A DNA stretch of 64,000 nt, taken from the NCBI RefSeq assembly GCF_020379485.1, contig NC_063448.1, forward strand, positions 43,843,218-43,907,217. Reading direction: 5' to 3'. The notes beneath the pieces are model-generated. The model was not told the origin of the DNA. It saw nothing but the letters and a program-made list of their open reading frames with translations, and did not search any database. This document shows positions 46,485 to 57,385 of this stretch, in pieces. This DNA comes from Brassica napus. Its lineage: Eukaryota; Streptophyta; Magnoliopsida; Brassicales; Brassicaceae. Each line of letters opens with the position of its first letter. Position 1 is the first letter of the stretch. Position numbers and translations under genes: made by a program.

Positions 46485-46636
46485 GATAATCTAAAACACC
46501 GACATAAACATATTTTTTATTTCTTTAGTTTTTAGATTTTTTTCAGGAAAACAAAAAATTGATAATCTAAAACACCGACATAAACATATTTTTTATTTCT
46601 TTAGTTTTTAGATTTTTTTCAGGAAAACAAAAAAAA
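46485..46636. repeat. Perfect 76-bp tandem duplication
   Basis: GATAATCTAAAACACCGACA through TTTCAGGAAAACAAAAAA occurs twice in direct succession with a 76-bp period and no visible mismatch. That implies a very recent event or sequence homogenisation. Confidence 0.85.
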
Positions 46637-46734
46637 ATATTATTGACGTTGAGGAGACGAGAAGATTTGTAACGGATGAGATTATTTTTAGTTAGGTAAA
46701 ATAGAAGGATTTTTTAGTCAATACATCATTGGAA

Positions 46735-47445
46735 AGTAGACTATATGTCTAAAGTGCCTGTAAACGAAAAGAGAGAGTAGAAAAGTAAGTCGAGGTATTG
46801 GCACCTCATTAATAGTTTGAGCCTGAGACCATTCTTCTCCATCCTTAATACTCTTCAGCACAATCTCCTTAGCTGTGAAAGCTCTGTTTTCAAACATCAG
46901 AGTATTTCTCGCCTTCCACAGATTCCAAAGGGCCCATGGCCATAATGGGGACGTCACTCCCACAGGTGGTAAAGGGCCAAAGCTGCTCCCTTATTTTATT
47001 ATCTCTGCGATTGATACGAAGGAGCTTGAAGGTTTTTGTGTTGTCGGGAGTATGCTCCATACCTCCTCCGCTAGAGGGCACTTGAGAAAGACGTGGAGAT
47101 CGTCTTCTTGTCCATCACACTTTTTACAGTTAAAGCTTGCTATGCCTCTCTTCTCTAAGTTTGCACTAACCGGGATCGCCTTTCTCAATAACTTCCAGAG
47201 AAAATCCTTAATTTTCGGCGCAGTTTTAACATTCCAAACATGCTTGAGCCAGTTGAATGGATCATTCTCAGAGTTGCTCGTACCGATGCCTATCATGCCA
47301 ATGCCATAGCCTGTTTTTGTAGAGTATACCCCTGACTTTTCCGGGATCCAGAACAGAGTATCACACGGGAGTGTGTAGAGCTGGTTTTTATCCTTATATG
47401 TCTAAAGTACCTGTAAACGAAAAGAGAGAGTAGAAAAGTAAGTCT
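46735..47445 (-). mobile_element. LINE fragment (RT zinc-binding domain) between 50-bp direct repeats
   Basis: The minus strand 47296-46991 encodes FNWLKHVWNVKTAPKIKDFL, then WKLLRKAIPVSANLEKRGI and CKKCDGQEDDLHVFLKCPLA, the zinc-binding domain that follows RT in plant L1-type LINEs. 46963-46800 continues as WPWALWNLWKARNTLMFENR in another frame. The segment is a piece without ends. It is flanked by near-identical ~50-bp repeats (TATATGTCTAAAGTGCCTGT ... GAAAAGTAAGTC) at 46740-46791 and 47394-47445. Confidence 0.75.
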
Positions 47446-47936
47446 TAAGTGTAATTTTATTCTTATTTTATCAACCAAATGAAGGAGAGATGAGATAGTT
47501 GTCGTAGGAAAAAGACAAAAGAGAGATAAACTCATAAAAGTTTGATAGATGGCGTAGTAGTGTAATAGAAGGAGCCATGTGGCGCCTTTAATGTAATGTA
47601 ATTCCCACAACAGGTCCAAAAACGATTCTACAAGATTCTTCAAATCCAACGTCACATCCAATCTTGAATCTGAGAAGCAAAGCTGAATCTTTACAATCAA
47701 TTCCCATCTTCTTTCTCTCCATCTATTTCTGGGGTTCATCACAGAAACGGATAGAGAAAGAGATACCCTTCAAGGCTTAGATTCTCTACTTGAATCTGTT
47801 TTTGCCAATCCTCTGTTTTCTGAACAGAATATCTTAAAGGCTCTTGTTTTGTTATTTTCTCCGGTAAAGACTTCATTTTTATAGAATAAACTCTTTAAAT
47901 TGTTGATCTTATTGTGTTCCACAGAATCACCTAGAC
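47446..47936 (+). promoter_or_regulatory. Upstream region and 5' UTR intron of the polyamine transporter gene
   Basis: Transcription start is not visible. A CT/A-rich leader (about 47690-47863) ends at CTCCG|GTAAAG. An intron 47864-47924 ends TTCCACAG just before the coding exon. Long leaders and leader introns are common for this family. The LINE-fragment insertion lies only ~250-300 bp upstream of the leader. Confidence 0.5.
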
Positions 47937-48954
47937 TTGTCAAGACAATCTATCGGTGGCATTTGTCTGATGGGTGAAGAGGCAACCGCAAACGATGAAA
48001 ATGTTGCCAAGACAAAACCAAGTCCAAAGCTGACACTATTGCCTCTAGTATTTCTAATATTCTATGAAGTTTCTGGTGGCCCTTTTGGTGTGGAGGACTC
48101 TGTTAAATCAGGTGGGGGTCCTCTCTTAGCCCTTCTAGGCTTCTTGATCTTGCCTCTTATCTGGAGCATACCCGAAGCTCTGATCACAGCAGAGCTCGCG
48201 ACAAGCTTCCCTGAGAACGGTGGCTACGTGGTTTGGATCTCTTCAGCGTTTGGTCCCTTCTGGGGATTCCAAGAAGGGTTTTGGAAATGGTTCAGTGGTG
48301 TAATGGACAATGCTCTCTACCCTGTTCTGTTTCTTGATTACCTGAAACATTCCTTCCCTGTTTTGGACCATGTAGCTGCTCGTGTACCTGCTCTGTTAGG
48401 CATTACCTTCTCACTGACGTACTTGAACTACAGAGGGTTGCATATCGTCGGCTTTTCAGCTGTTCTGTTAGCGGTTTTCTCGCTCTGCCCTTTTCTTGTA
48501 ATGGCTTTGCTTGCGGTTCCTAGGATCAGACCTCAGCGTTGGCTGTTTGTGGATTTCAAGAAAGTTAACTGGAGAGGGTACTTCAATACAATGTTTTGGA
48601 ATCTGAACTATTGGGACAAGGCTAGTACTCTTGCAGGAGAAGTTGAGAGCCCTGGGGAGACGTTTCCAAAGGCTTTGTTTGGAGCGGTTTTGTTGGTGAT
48701 GGGGTCGTATTTGATCCCACTTACGGCAGGGACTGGAGCTTTGAGCGAGTCTTCTTCGGGTGAGTGGAGTGATGGGTATTTTGCTGAGGTTGGGATGCTT
48801 ATTGGAGGTGTTTGGCTCAAGGGATGGATACAAGCTGCTGCTGCAATGTCGAATCTAGGATTGTTTGAAGCTGAGATGAGTAGTGATGCGTTCCAGCTTC
48901 TTGGTATGAGCGAGATTGGGATGCTCCCTGCGTTTTTCGCCCAGAGGTTAGTTA

Positions 48955-49455
48955 GTACGTAAGACTGTGTTTTGGGTATGAATCATTGCCTAGTGCTGGG
49001 CATCGGGTTTCCTGTTCGGATTGGGATATTTGGGTTGGGTATATAGAACCCGTTTAGGAACCCAAAACATAGCCGGATTATAATGTATTTTCGGATAATG
49101 TCGGGGTCGGGTTTCTATTTTATTACAAAACCCGAAACATAACCGGACTCTAAATGGTTCGGGTTTAAAACCGAAAAAACAAAAAAAAAAAACTAGAAAA
49201 CCCTAGTAAAACACGGAAAAACTGGAAAATTGGGTAATTCGGGTTTTAATAATTGTCGATTTATAAATGATATTTTTATGTAGAATTATTTTAAAATTAA
49301 AAATAACAAATATATTTGTTAAGTAGGAACCCTTTGGTTTTTGTAATTTTCAATTCGGGTCCAGTCTTGGTTTTCAGTTTAGTTCAGGTTGGATAATATG
49401 CGCAGGACTAATCACGCCTTTGTAGAACTCTGTTTAACGTTCATTGTGAGTGGCC
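48955..49455 (+). other. Intron-like insertion in the transporter coding region
   Basis: The frame after MLPAFFAQR runs into ~500 bp of AT-rich sequence full of CGGGTT/AACCCG phrases, then resumes at SKYGTP. One donor/acceptor pair (TTA|GTTAGT with CCACAAG|TCA) restores the frame with one extra Leu. A second pair (CAGAG|GTTAGT with GTGAG|TGG) does so with three extra residues. It may be an acquired intron or an insertion that can be spliced. Confidence 0.5.
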
Positions 49456-49506
49456 ACAAGTCAAAGTATGGTACACCAACGATCAGTATCCTGTGCTCAG
49501 CTACAG

Positions 49507-49712
49507 TGTTGGGATTTATTAAACTCATGTCCAACTCTATATTATCTGATTAGTACGATATTGTCCACTTTGGGCCTTAGACAAGCCCGCATGGTTTTTA
49601 TTTTTGGTTTCCTTCCCAAAATGCCTCGTACTAATTAGAGTTAGACATCTCTTTATATATTAGACACTTCTTGTCTAAACTTCCAATGTGGGACTTTGAT
49701 TGACATCTCTCA
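49507..49712 (-). repeat. TRIM LTR (left)
   Basis: 206 bp, near-identical to 49985-50190 with a handful of substitutions, so the insertion is fairly young. Confidence 0.85.
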
Positions 49713-49984
49713 TTCTCCCCCTCAAGTCAAGGACTACACACCTTGTGTCCTTTCCTCTAGCGAATCATCTCGGTGCCTTGTCGCATCTTCGACATTCGAC
49801 ACCCTTAGTCGCAAGGTTACTTTGAGGTGCTTTAAAGATGCTCCCTTTCCACGGAGGAACTTACAGGATCTTTTTGACTAATCTCTGCCGAACCTCCCTT
49901 TTCACCTTGAAGAGTCCCCATTCCTACTCGAATGGTGTTTTGGTCTTCTTGCAGATTTTTTTGTCAAACCGTTCTGATACCAAT

Positions 49985-50190
49985 TGTTGGGATTTATTAA
50001 AATCATGTCCAACTCTATATTATCTGATTAGTACGATATTGTCCATTTTGGGTCTTAGGCAAGCCCGCATGGTTTTTAATTTTGGTTTCCTTCCCAAAAG
50101 GCCTCGTACTAATTAGAGTTAGACATCTCTTTATATATTAGACACTTCTTGTCTAAACTTCCAATGTGGGACTTGGATTGACATCTCTCA
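49985..50190 (-). repeat. TRIM LTR (right)
   Basis: 206 bp, partner of the left LTR. The primer-binding site lies just outside its left border (49971-49984 on plus). Confidence 0.85.
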
Positions 50191-50611
50191 TACAGGAGTC
50201 ATATTCTGGTCGTGGTTGAGCTTTCAAGAGATCATAGAGTTTCTGAACTTCTTGTACGCTTTAGGAATGCTTCTTGAGTTCGCAGCCTTTGTGAAGCTAA
50301 GGATCAAGAAACCGGATCTTAACCGACCTTATAGAATTCCATTAAACACCTTTGGAACTTTATTGCTGTGTTTGCCTCCTTCTTTGCTTGTGATTCTTGT
50401 GATGGTTTTGGCCGCTCCAAAGACGTTTTTAATCAGTGGTGTGATCATCGTCGTCGGGTTCTGCTTGTACCCGTTCTTAGAACTCGTGAAGGAGAAACGA
50501 TGGGCGAGATTCATCCCAGAGGATCCAAGAAGACAGGTTTTAGGAGTTCAAACAGAGTCCCAGTTGGATGAAGAACATGGAGACGAGTCTTCTGCTAGCC
50601 TTCTCCCATGA

Positions 50612-50830
50612 TCTCAAAACACAGATCAACCAAAACTCTTTCTTTCTTTGCATAGGTCTTATAAAGAGACATGAAAAGTTTGTTTTGTATAGTTTGTAAG
50701 AATGCAGTTTATTTTATGTCTTGTTCAGCTTTTGGCTTAGAGTACATTAAGGTTTATGTGCAAGTTGTCTAAGATTATAGTATGATTATGTATATAGTTA
50801 TTGATTCAAGTACACATTTTCTTTCACTGT
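50612..50830 (+). other. 3' UTR of the transporter gene
   Basis: It follows the stop at 50611 and is T-rich with AATAA-poor but plant-like near-upstream elements. The exact poly(A) site cannot be fixed. Confidence 0.35.
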
Positions 50831-53444
50831 CCACATTTTTGTCAAGTCTTCTTATATCTTCTTTACCTATGGGCCTCTTAGTTTGAAGTGGAGACATGTC
50901 TTCTGTACAATACAGTACTAATTTTCCAAATCTTTATGGTATGAGACTTGGACAGTATGTTCTAAGTTCACGAAAATTCTCACTTAAAAACCACAAGTGG
51001 CTACATCATTCAGTGTCTACTATGTTTGCACTTTGTAGTGAATGTGATTCGAAACATGAAGCTGCAAATAAACTGCAGTGTTCAGAAAGAATCTACATCT
51101 TACATTTTTTCTCGCTTCACTTCAACGTTCTGAGTTTGGATTTTTCTGTTAAAGGGCTTTACTCCTTTAATTTGTTCCTAGACTCGATGTTTAAGATCTT
51201 TTATTTTAACACTAGTTTATTATACTATTACAAACTATAAAAAAAAATATTACATTCATGATTTTACAACCAATAATTGTATCTATTTTATGAAAATTTA
51301 TGTATAAATGCACTATTTCTAACTGTCCTATATATGAAAATCTACATATGACGATTTTATTTGCACCATTATGAATATTTTTTGTAAATCTTTTATCTAT
51401 TAATTTAAAAATTAAAGCTACATTTTTCACTTGAGGGGTTCTAAATTAAAATTTATAATCACATCGAATGGAAAGAAAAAAAGAAAACGAGGATAAGAAC
51501 ACTTTTTGGCAGATTCCCACCTGAGGTTGAGAGGTTCTTTACACCAATTATAAAAAGGCATCTTTTCTTTGAAGCAGCACTATCAAAAGATGGATGTGCT
51601 CACTTCATAGATACGCCTCTCAAAATGGCTCGAACCTCAATCGCATTTGAGTCGATGGCACCTTGATTCCGAACAATTGGAGTTCTGCATTTTGTTTTGC
51701 ATTTTCTTAGTTCCTTTATTAATTTTCGGAGTATGTTTAGTAATAAGAAAAGACAAAGTACTAAATCTAAACCGAAACTTATAACATAGGGAAACATGCT
51801 AGATCGAATACACTCAATTGGGAATTTGGGATGATAAATTTCCCAAGACAAACAAAGTTAGCTCAGTGTAACGTAACAAGATATAGATGAACAGATCACG
51901 TTCCTTTAAACTATATGATCTAGATGGTCTTTTTGTATTCTATTTTTATCAGATAAATTTCCCAATCCGACAAATCGTATTTTTATTAGGAATCATAAGC
52001 TATAACAACCAATTACGTCAAGTAAGAAAATCGACAACAATTTAGTAAAACTTGACAAAAGAAAAGATTAGTTGAACTGTTATCTCTCAAAAAACAGTCT
52101 CATCTTTTAAAAACAAAAACAATCTCTTCCATTGGATTTAGCATTTTCCTTATGAAGCTATACAATGTGCGTAATGGAAGAATATATGCTAAGTTTTTTT
52201 TTTGGTAAAATAATATATGCTAAGTTTTCTGTTTAAAAAGGTTGCAACCAAATGAAGTAGTTTATATCTTTTTATAAAATACATGCAAATGTTAGTTTGT
52301 AAAATTTGAAAGAAGACTGCATGGTGAAGTTTTGGAAATTAAGTAAACAAAACAAAACAACTTATGAAACAACATTTTAAACAACTTATGAAACAACATT
52401 TTATATTAATTATAGAAAATATTTTAGCAAAAAAAAACATTTTAAATTACAAAAGTACACACGTATTGAAACAAAACTTTAAATACCTGAATTCATTGTG
52501 TTAATTATTTAAGGGCAATTTAATCTCTTAGCGAGGTCTTTGTATTAGTATCAAGTTTCCATTATATAAAAGCATTACATCTAAAAAGTATCACCATCCG
52601 ACATCATAATCCGATCATTAAATTCGGAACTTCTTTATAACCAACGGTACTCATTAATCGACATTAATTTATTTATTGTAAAAACACAATAACACTTCTG
52701 TACTTTGATACTCTCGAAGACCCTTTAGGCTAAAATCGCTTCTGAAGAAGGTTTTATCCATTGAAATTCTAAACTTATCATATATGTATATATTATATGT
52801 GTGTAGTCGTGGCATCTGTTATTTTGCGGAGAATCCTCCTAAAATCTCTTAAAACAAATATTTTATCACTAGCTTTTTTTATCACCTTAATATTTAATCA
52901 CTAGAAAAATTGTATAGTAAATCGATTAAACTACTCACAAATACCATAGATATAGATCGACGAACATATATTAAAAACATATTAAACCCGATACGCGATT
53001 TAAACTACAAGATACTGAGATTTACATACACATACAGGATACATCCATAATCTACAGCTAATTACCATGCATATTCTGGAATTTAAAACCCAAATCTCCT
53101 ATCTACCACACTCATCGATGGTAGTTTATCGACACGTCAATTCTTCTGAACTATTTTTTAAAAAAATTATTTTGAACTAATTACAAGTTATTTATCCTTT
53201 CTTGATTCCCCACTTTCAGATTCTCTATCCGTGCAGTTTCTAGTGTGTATATATATGAACTATAGAAAAGACCAAAGATATTTCAGATCTCAAGTTATAT
53301 ATTGAAAGCAATATACTTGTACTAATATACATATTTATATAGGGTAAATAGATTAATTCCATATATACATAACAAAATTTCATAAGAAAAAGCTAATTTG
53401 AGTCTTTATTTGAGTAGGTTCGTGGGTTCACACACACACAGTTG
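50831..53444. other. Intergenic AT-rich DNA
   Basis: I see no convincing gene. Open frames of 70-115 codons (for example 50896-51240) have no known motif. At 51600-51680 a short stretch faintly resembles an FBA fragment (DSNAIEVRA) on the minus strand. The last ~200 bp before 53445 contain TATA-like boxes (GTATATATATG at 53245) and may be the promoter of the next gene. Confidence 0.4.
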
Positions 53445-54609
53445 ATGGGAAGAACTGTGATCACCAAAGCACCAAAGCTGTTCTTAAGGTCAACACCACA
53501 ACTTTCTCATCATTCTTCTTTTATTTTCACATATTAAATGCTATTAGCCACGAGATACATCATAAAAGCTGAAAACAACCCCCAAATAAATCATCTTATT
53601 AATTGCTTAATCAGTAAAATATAAATTTTTCTTATTTTGTGTTTTAAACTTTCTTAAAATAAAAAAATAATATTCCATCGTCATCAATTTTACAAAAAAA
53701 GTTAGAAACTAAACTTTTTTTTGAAATTAATATAGTTATAATGGCCAACAACAGTAGACATGGACTAAATACTCGAAACCCGATATTAAAACCGAACATG
53801 AATCTGTATCCGATTCCAGCCGTTCTAAACTAAACTCTTAACAAACACTTTTCAAAATCTAACTTTTATATTCCCTCTGTCCCTGAATATAAGATGTTTA
53901 GGTAAAAACACCCATATTAAGAAAACTACTTTAAGATATTTAGGTAAAAACACACATATTAAGAAAATTACTTTTTGTCTAGAAAATATCAATAAAATTA
54001 TAAATTAATGATATTCAACCAATTACAAAATAAACTATTCAAATATGATTGGGTATACAGTTTTTAATAAAATAAAAGTTACCTAGAAAAATGAAAACAT
54101 CTTATATATTGAAACATCAAAATTCTGTAGAACATCCTACATTTAAGAACAGAGGAGTATATAACTGGGTAGTAGCTAGGGTGGGTGTTCGAGAAAAAGC
54201 TACGTAGGTACTAGGTAGTAATTAAAATGTGTAATCAATACGTGAAATTAATATAGACAACTTTGAGGTCATTAGTGAAAAAAGGAGAGAAGTAACTATA
54301 GTTTTATGCTACTGATTTAGGAGTTGGAAGCAAGTTCAAGGACGAGCAGGGATAAGCAGCAAAGCTGCAAAACCACATCCTATGGTAGTCGACTACTCTG
54401 AAGACATTTCCCATCATAGAGTGGAGATCAACCGTGGCGGCGAAGAGGAGTGGATCCCACACCCACGTACCGGAATATTCTTTCCGCCAGGACATGAGTC
54501 GGTGATGGACGGTGTCCCTGACGGCGCTGCTTCCTTTGACATGACGTTTTGGCTTAGGAACATTGACGGTGTGGACAAACCTGACCCTGACCATCATTTT
54601 CCTAACTGA
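53445..54609 (+). CDS. Small LEA-like protein, two exons
   Basis: Exon 1 (53445-53488) reads MGRTVITKAPKLFL and ends in AG|GT. Exon 2 (54321-54609) follows TTTAG and reads RSWKQVQGRAGISSKAAKPH, then a hydrophilic body with EEEWIPHPRTGIFFPPGHES and WLRNIDGVDKPDPDHHFPN. The joined length of 333 nt is a whole number of codons (110 residues plus stop), supporting the model. The W-(I/V)-P-H-P-(R/K)-TG-I-(F/Y)-(F/Y)-P pattern recalls small seed or stress (LEA-type) proteins; family assignment is by likeness only. The basic/hydrophobic N-terminus could be an organelle signal. The 832-bp intron hosts a MITE. Confidence 0.6.
53870..54158. mobile_element. Stowaway-like MITE in the intron of the LEA-like gene
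   Basis: It starts TTCCCTCTGTCCCTGAATAT followed by AAGATG. From the right it reads TACTCCTCTGTTCTTAAATG, with TA-type flanks. Its interior (ATATTCAACCAATTACAAAA) recurs inverted in the MITE at 59543-59789. Confidence 0.65.
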
Positions 54610-55197
54610 AAAATGCTATAATGATCGACTAATGTAAGAAATTATAATGGGACTATACTATGCAACTATAGCAAAATAATATCATTCCTGATGATGAATG
54701 GTGTGTACGCAACGTTTGATAATGATAATTTCGTATGATGCATGGTTGGTTTATGCAGCGACCATTAAGAGAGAATGTATCTTTTGTTTTGGAGAGTCTA
54801 GCGAATTGCGAAACGTGTAAACAATATTATTCAAAAAAAGAAACGTGTAAACAAGCCATATTTACCACTAAGTTTGCTTTGATCCTTGGCTTGAGATTCA
54901 TGGAATTCGCCCTACTGCGTAGTTTTGGTTTGAACACTACCTGTAGTCCGTTTTCATGAGTTTTGTTACATAATAATTTTTGAATCATTCTCCAATAAAA
55001 ACATTTTTACCTAATATTATTTGATTAAATTGAAGATACTATATGAATATATGATAATATATAGTTCAAATGCTTTGAATGCATAAAACAGTTAATGAAA
55101 TATGACAATTCGATAGTGAACAGTCATAGCTTGGGAACGGTCACCTTATGCTTATTTTCAACTTTTGATATTTCCTATTTAATCAGAAAATTGAATA
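54610..55197. other. Intergenic, 3' of the LEA-like gene
   Basis: A small tandem repeat (AAACGTGTAAACAA twice, ~54810-54855) and a 74-codon open frame without known motif. Nothing else is seen. Confidence 0.4.
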
Positions 55198-55623
55198 CAG
55201 TAGAACCTCTATAAATTAATAATGTTTGGACTTTAAAATTTTATTAATTTATAGAGATATTAATTTTATTATATTATTTGGTATATATAATGTATATTGC
55301 ATATAACTTAAATGTGGTTTTAGATAGAATATTACTAAATCTCATCAAAAATGTATTAAGTGTTAAGAAAATATAAAGATAATTCCATTGTGAATATAAA
55401 ACAAACCATATAATAATAGGTATTTACTTATATTAAATATGTATACATAAAATTATTAATTTATAATTTTAATGAGACCATATATTTACATAGAATTTTT
55501 TTTTTAAATATTATTTTATCGATTTATGTCAAATTTTGAACTGACCCAAATTGAGACCGATAAAATTTATTAATTTATAGAAATTATTAATTTATCGAGT
55601 ATTAATTTATAGAGATTCTACTG
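55198..55623. mobile_element. Emigrant-type MITE
   Basis: The left end CAGTAGAACCTCTATAAATT and, from the right, CAGTAGAATCTCTATAAATT form ~24-bp inverted repeats with one mismatch, between TA dinucleotides. This matches my recollection of the Arabidopsis Emigrant (pogo-type) terminus. 426 bp, non-coding. Confidence 0.8.
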
Positions 55624-55653
55624 TAACTCGATTTTATTTCTTCTTGTATATTA

Positions 55654-55898
55654 GAGCATCTGCATCCCTTAAGGTTTCTTATTTTTTATTTTATATTTTT
55701 TTTTCTTTTGAGTAAAAAAAATTAAAAAAAAATATAAAGCGCTCCAATCGCGGACCGCCCCGTCTCGGTGAGGTCCGCAAACAGTGCAAAAACCACCCAA
55801 TACACGTCTCTTATTCTGCAATATAACATATCGTCTTTTGCCAAAATCGTGGGCCCCCACCCTTTAGAGACGCTCATTTCATCGCGGTGCAGATGCTC
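55654..55898. mobile_element. TTA-flanked MITE of the family at 18927-19622
   Basis: GAGCATCTGCATC at the left and, from the right, GAGCATCTGCACC. TTA lies on both sides (55651-55653, 55899-55901). The internal TCCGCAAACAGTGCAAAAAC patch is shared with the cluster at 18927. 245 bp. Confidence 0.8.
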
Positions 55899-56931
55899 TT
55901 AGTTTCTTGTACACCCACTCTCACAATCCCAAGGCCACTTCTGTTCCATGCGAGGTATCGGTCAAAAACAAAAATATTAGAGCTTTCTAGAGTTGAGGTC
56001 CTACAAGTACGTATGTGTGTGTATATATATATATATATTCTTAGGACCCAACACTATAACTCCCTATTGGAGGTGCTCTGACCTAAGTTCTCTTAAGTGA
56101 CGTCATGATAGATTAATAGTATAAGATTGAAAGTATACAGTAAATCATTTGTATGGGATTTATGAAGGAATCATATTGTTAACATACGACTAAAATGCTG
56201 CATATTATAATAAATGCAGTGGCCATACTAGTTCGGCTTATTATGAACGATCCTTTGTTGTAGGGTAACAATGCTACTTGGTCTAAAAGTATAATCAAAA
56301 TATAAGTTTGATAGGTGGTGCCGGCCAGTGGGTACTCTCCTAAGTGCAACCCAAAAAACGAAGAGTTGTAAAGAAGGATTATTCAACGAACCGGGTTGCC
56401 CTTAAAGATGGGTAATATTACAAGTCTTCAGGGAAATAAATTCTACAACATAACCGTCAACTCTTCAGAATGGCAGTATACACATCAATGAATGACTGAA
56501 ACCCACCCATTTCGTTTTTTTTTTTGAACAACACCCACCCATTTCGTTTAAAATGTTTTTCTATGTACAATCACTTCCCAATCTTTGCCGACATTTTGTT
56601 CAGTTTAGCGTGTGGTTAAACCTAGCACAGGTACATTTTAGTCTTAAAGTGCTTCACAAGTTTAGGGTGTCCATTTTTTCATATCTCAAGTGTTAACTTC
56701 ATCTCAAACGTTTTCTTCTTTGGAACTGAATACAAAAATGAAGTAGAAGCTCATGATTAATTGTCAGTTGATCATATATATTTCTAAGTTCTAAATAAGA
56801 GCACCAGCATAAGTTCATACCTTTAAGAGAGTATCTTTAGACATTTATTTTAAATTTTTTGTTATTTTTAAATATAAAAGAGGGTTAGACCAATTAAAAG
56901 AGCACACATACATAAAGAATAGGGCAAATCT
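55899..56931. other. Intergenic
   Basis: No gene is visible. A duplicated CACCCACCCATTTCGTTT phrase surrounds a T-rich run at 56505-56550, suggesting a small insertion. Confidence 0.4.
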
Positions 56932-57376
56932 CCAAAATAGCACATTTCTAAGTTTATATCACAAAAATAGCATTCAAAAACTAAAATGACCAAAATAGCA
57001 TCTTTCTAAGTTTATCCTTTGAAAATTTTAATTTTTTTATTTTTCAAAATTTGAAATCTTATCCCCAAAACCTCATTTCTCAACTCTAAACCCTAAACCC
57101 TAAACTCTAAACCCTAAACCCTAAACCCTAAACCCTAAACCCTAAACTCTAAACCCTAAACCCTAAACTCTAAACCCTAAACCCTAAAATTTAAACCCTA
57201 AACCCTAAACTCTAAACCCTAAACCCTAAACCCTAAATCCTAAACCCCACCCTTTAACTCTAAACTCTAAGTTTGTGACTTTTGATAAAACATTAAGTGC
57301 TATTTTTGTGACTTTTGACCTTGAGTGCTAGTTTGGGAACAAAAACTTGATTTAGTGCTGTTTTTGTCTTTTTCTC
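56932..57376. mobile_element. MULE-type small element with an internal telomere-like array
   Basis: The 9-bp direct repeat TAAAGAATA flanks it (56923-56931 and 57377-57385), the Mutator signature. The ends are loosely inverted (GGGCAAATCTCCAAAATAGC versus, from the right, GAGAAAAAGACAAAAACAGC). Inside, partly repeated phrases (CAAAATAGCA, GTTTGTGACTTTTGA) flank the CCCTAAA-type array. Confidence 0.7.
57083..57270. repeat. Interstitial telomere-like repeats (CCCTAAA/CTCTAAA)n
   Basis: About 25 units of seven bases; most are CCCTAAA, with regularly spaced CTCTAAA variants and a few degenerate ones. Plant-type telomere motif. It lies inside a transposon, so it is not a chromosome end. Confidence 0.9.
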
Positions 57377-57385
57377 TAAAGAATA

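Larger units (their letters stand above)
49507..50190 (-). mobile_element. TRIM element inserted in a transporter exon
   Basis: Two 206-bp LTRs (49507-49712 and 49985-50190; TGTTGGGATT...ACATCTCTCA) enclose 272 bp. Target duplications TACAG are perfect (49502-49506 and 50191-50195). On the minus strand ATTGGTATCAGAAC next to the LTR is an initiator-Met tRNA primer site, and CTTGAGGGGGAGAA before the other LTR is the purine tract. No coding capacity. All are defining marks of a terminal-repeat retrotransposon in miniature. Confidence 0.9.
47970..50611 (+). pseudogene. PUT4: Polyamine uptake transporter (PUT4-like, LAT family), broken by a TRIM
   Basis: The first exon (47970-48954) codes for ~328 residues of an amino acid/polyamine permease of the APC superfamily. 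Visible parts are [20 protein letters not shown] in TM1, [40 protein letters not shown] and [15 protein letters not shown]. Homology resumes at 49456 with SKYGTPTISILCSAT and again at 50196 (FWSWLSFQEIIEFLNFLYAL), running to the stop at 50611 (HGDESSASLLP). Between the last two blocks a 684-bp TRIM lies inside the coding sequence; its first in-frame stop follows within ~15 codons. The full protein should have ~12 TM helices and sit in a membrane importing polyamines. The truncated form would lose about four helices. I start at the Met at 47970; an earlier in-frame Met lies at 47937. Confidence 0.85.

Noticed and set aside
47293..47742. 149-codon open frame on the minus strand upstream of the transporter
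   Set aside because: It overlaps the transporter leader and one of the 50-bp direct repeats; composition is leader-like and no motif is seen.
51600..51851. Another F-box/FBA gene fragment on the minus strand
   Set aside because: Only about ten residues (DSNAIEVRA) resemble FBA sequence; too little to support.
57083..57270. Telomere or chromosome-fusion scar
   Set aside because: The array is short, degenerate, and lies inside an element with 9-bp target duplications.
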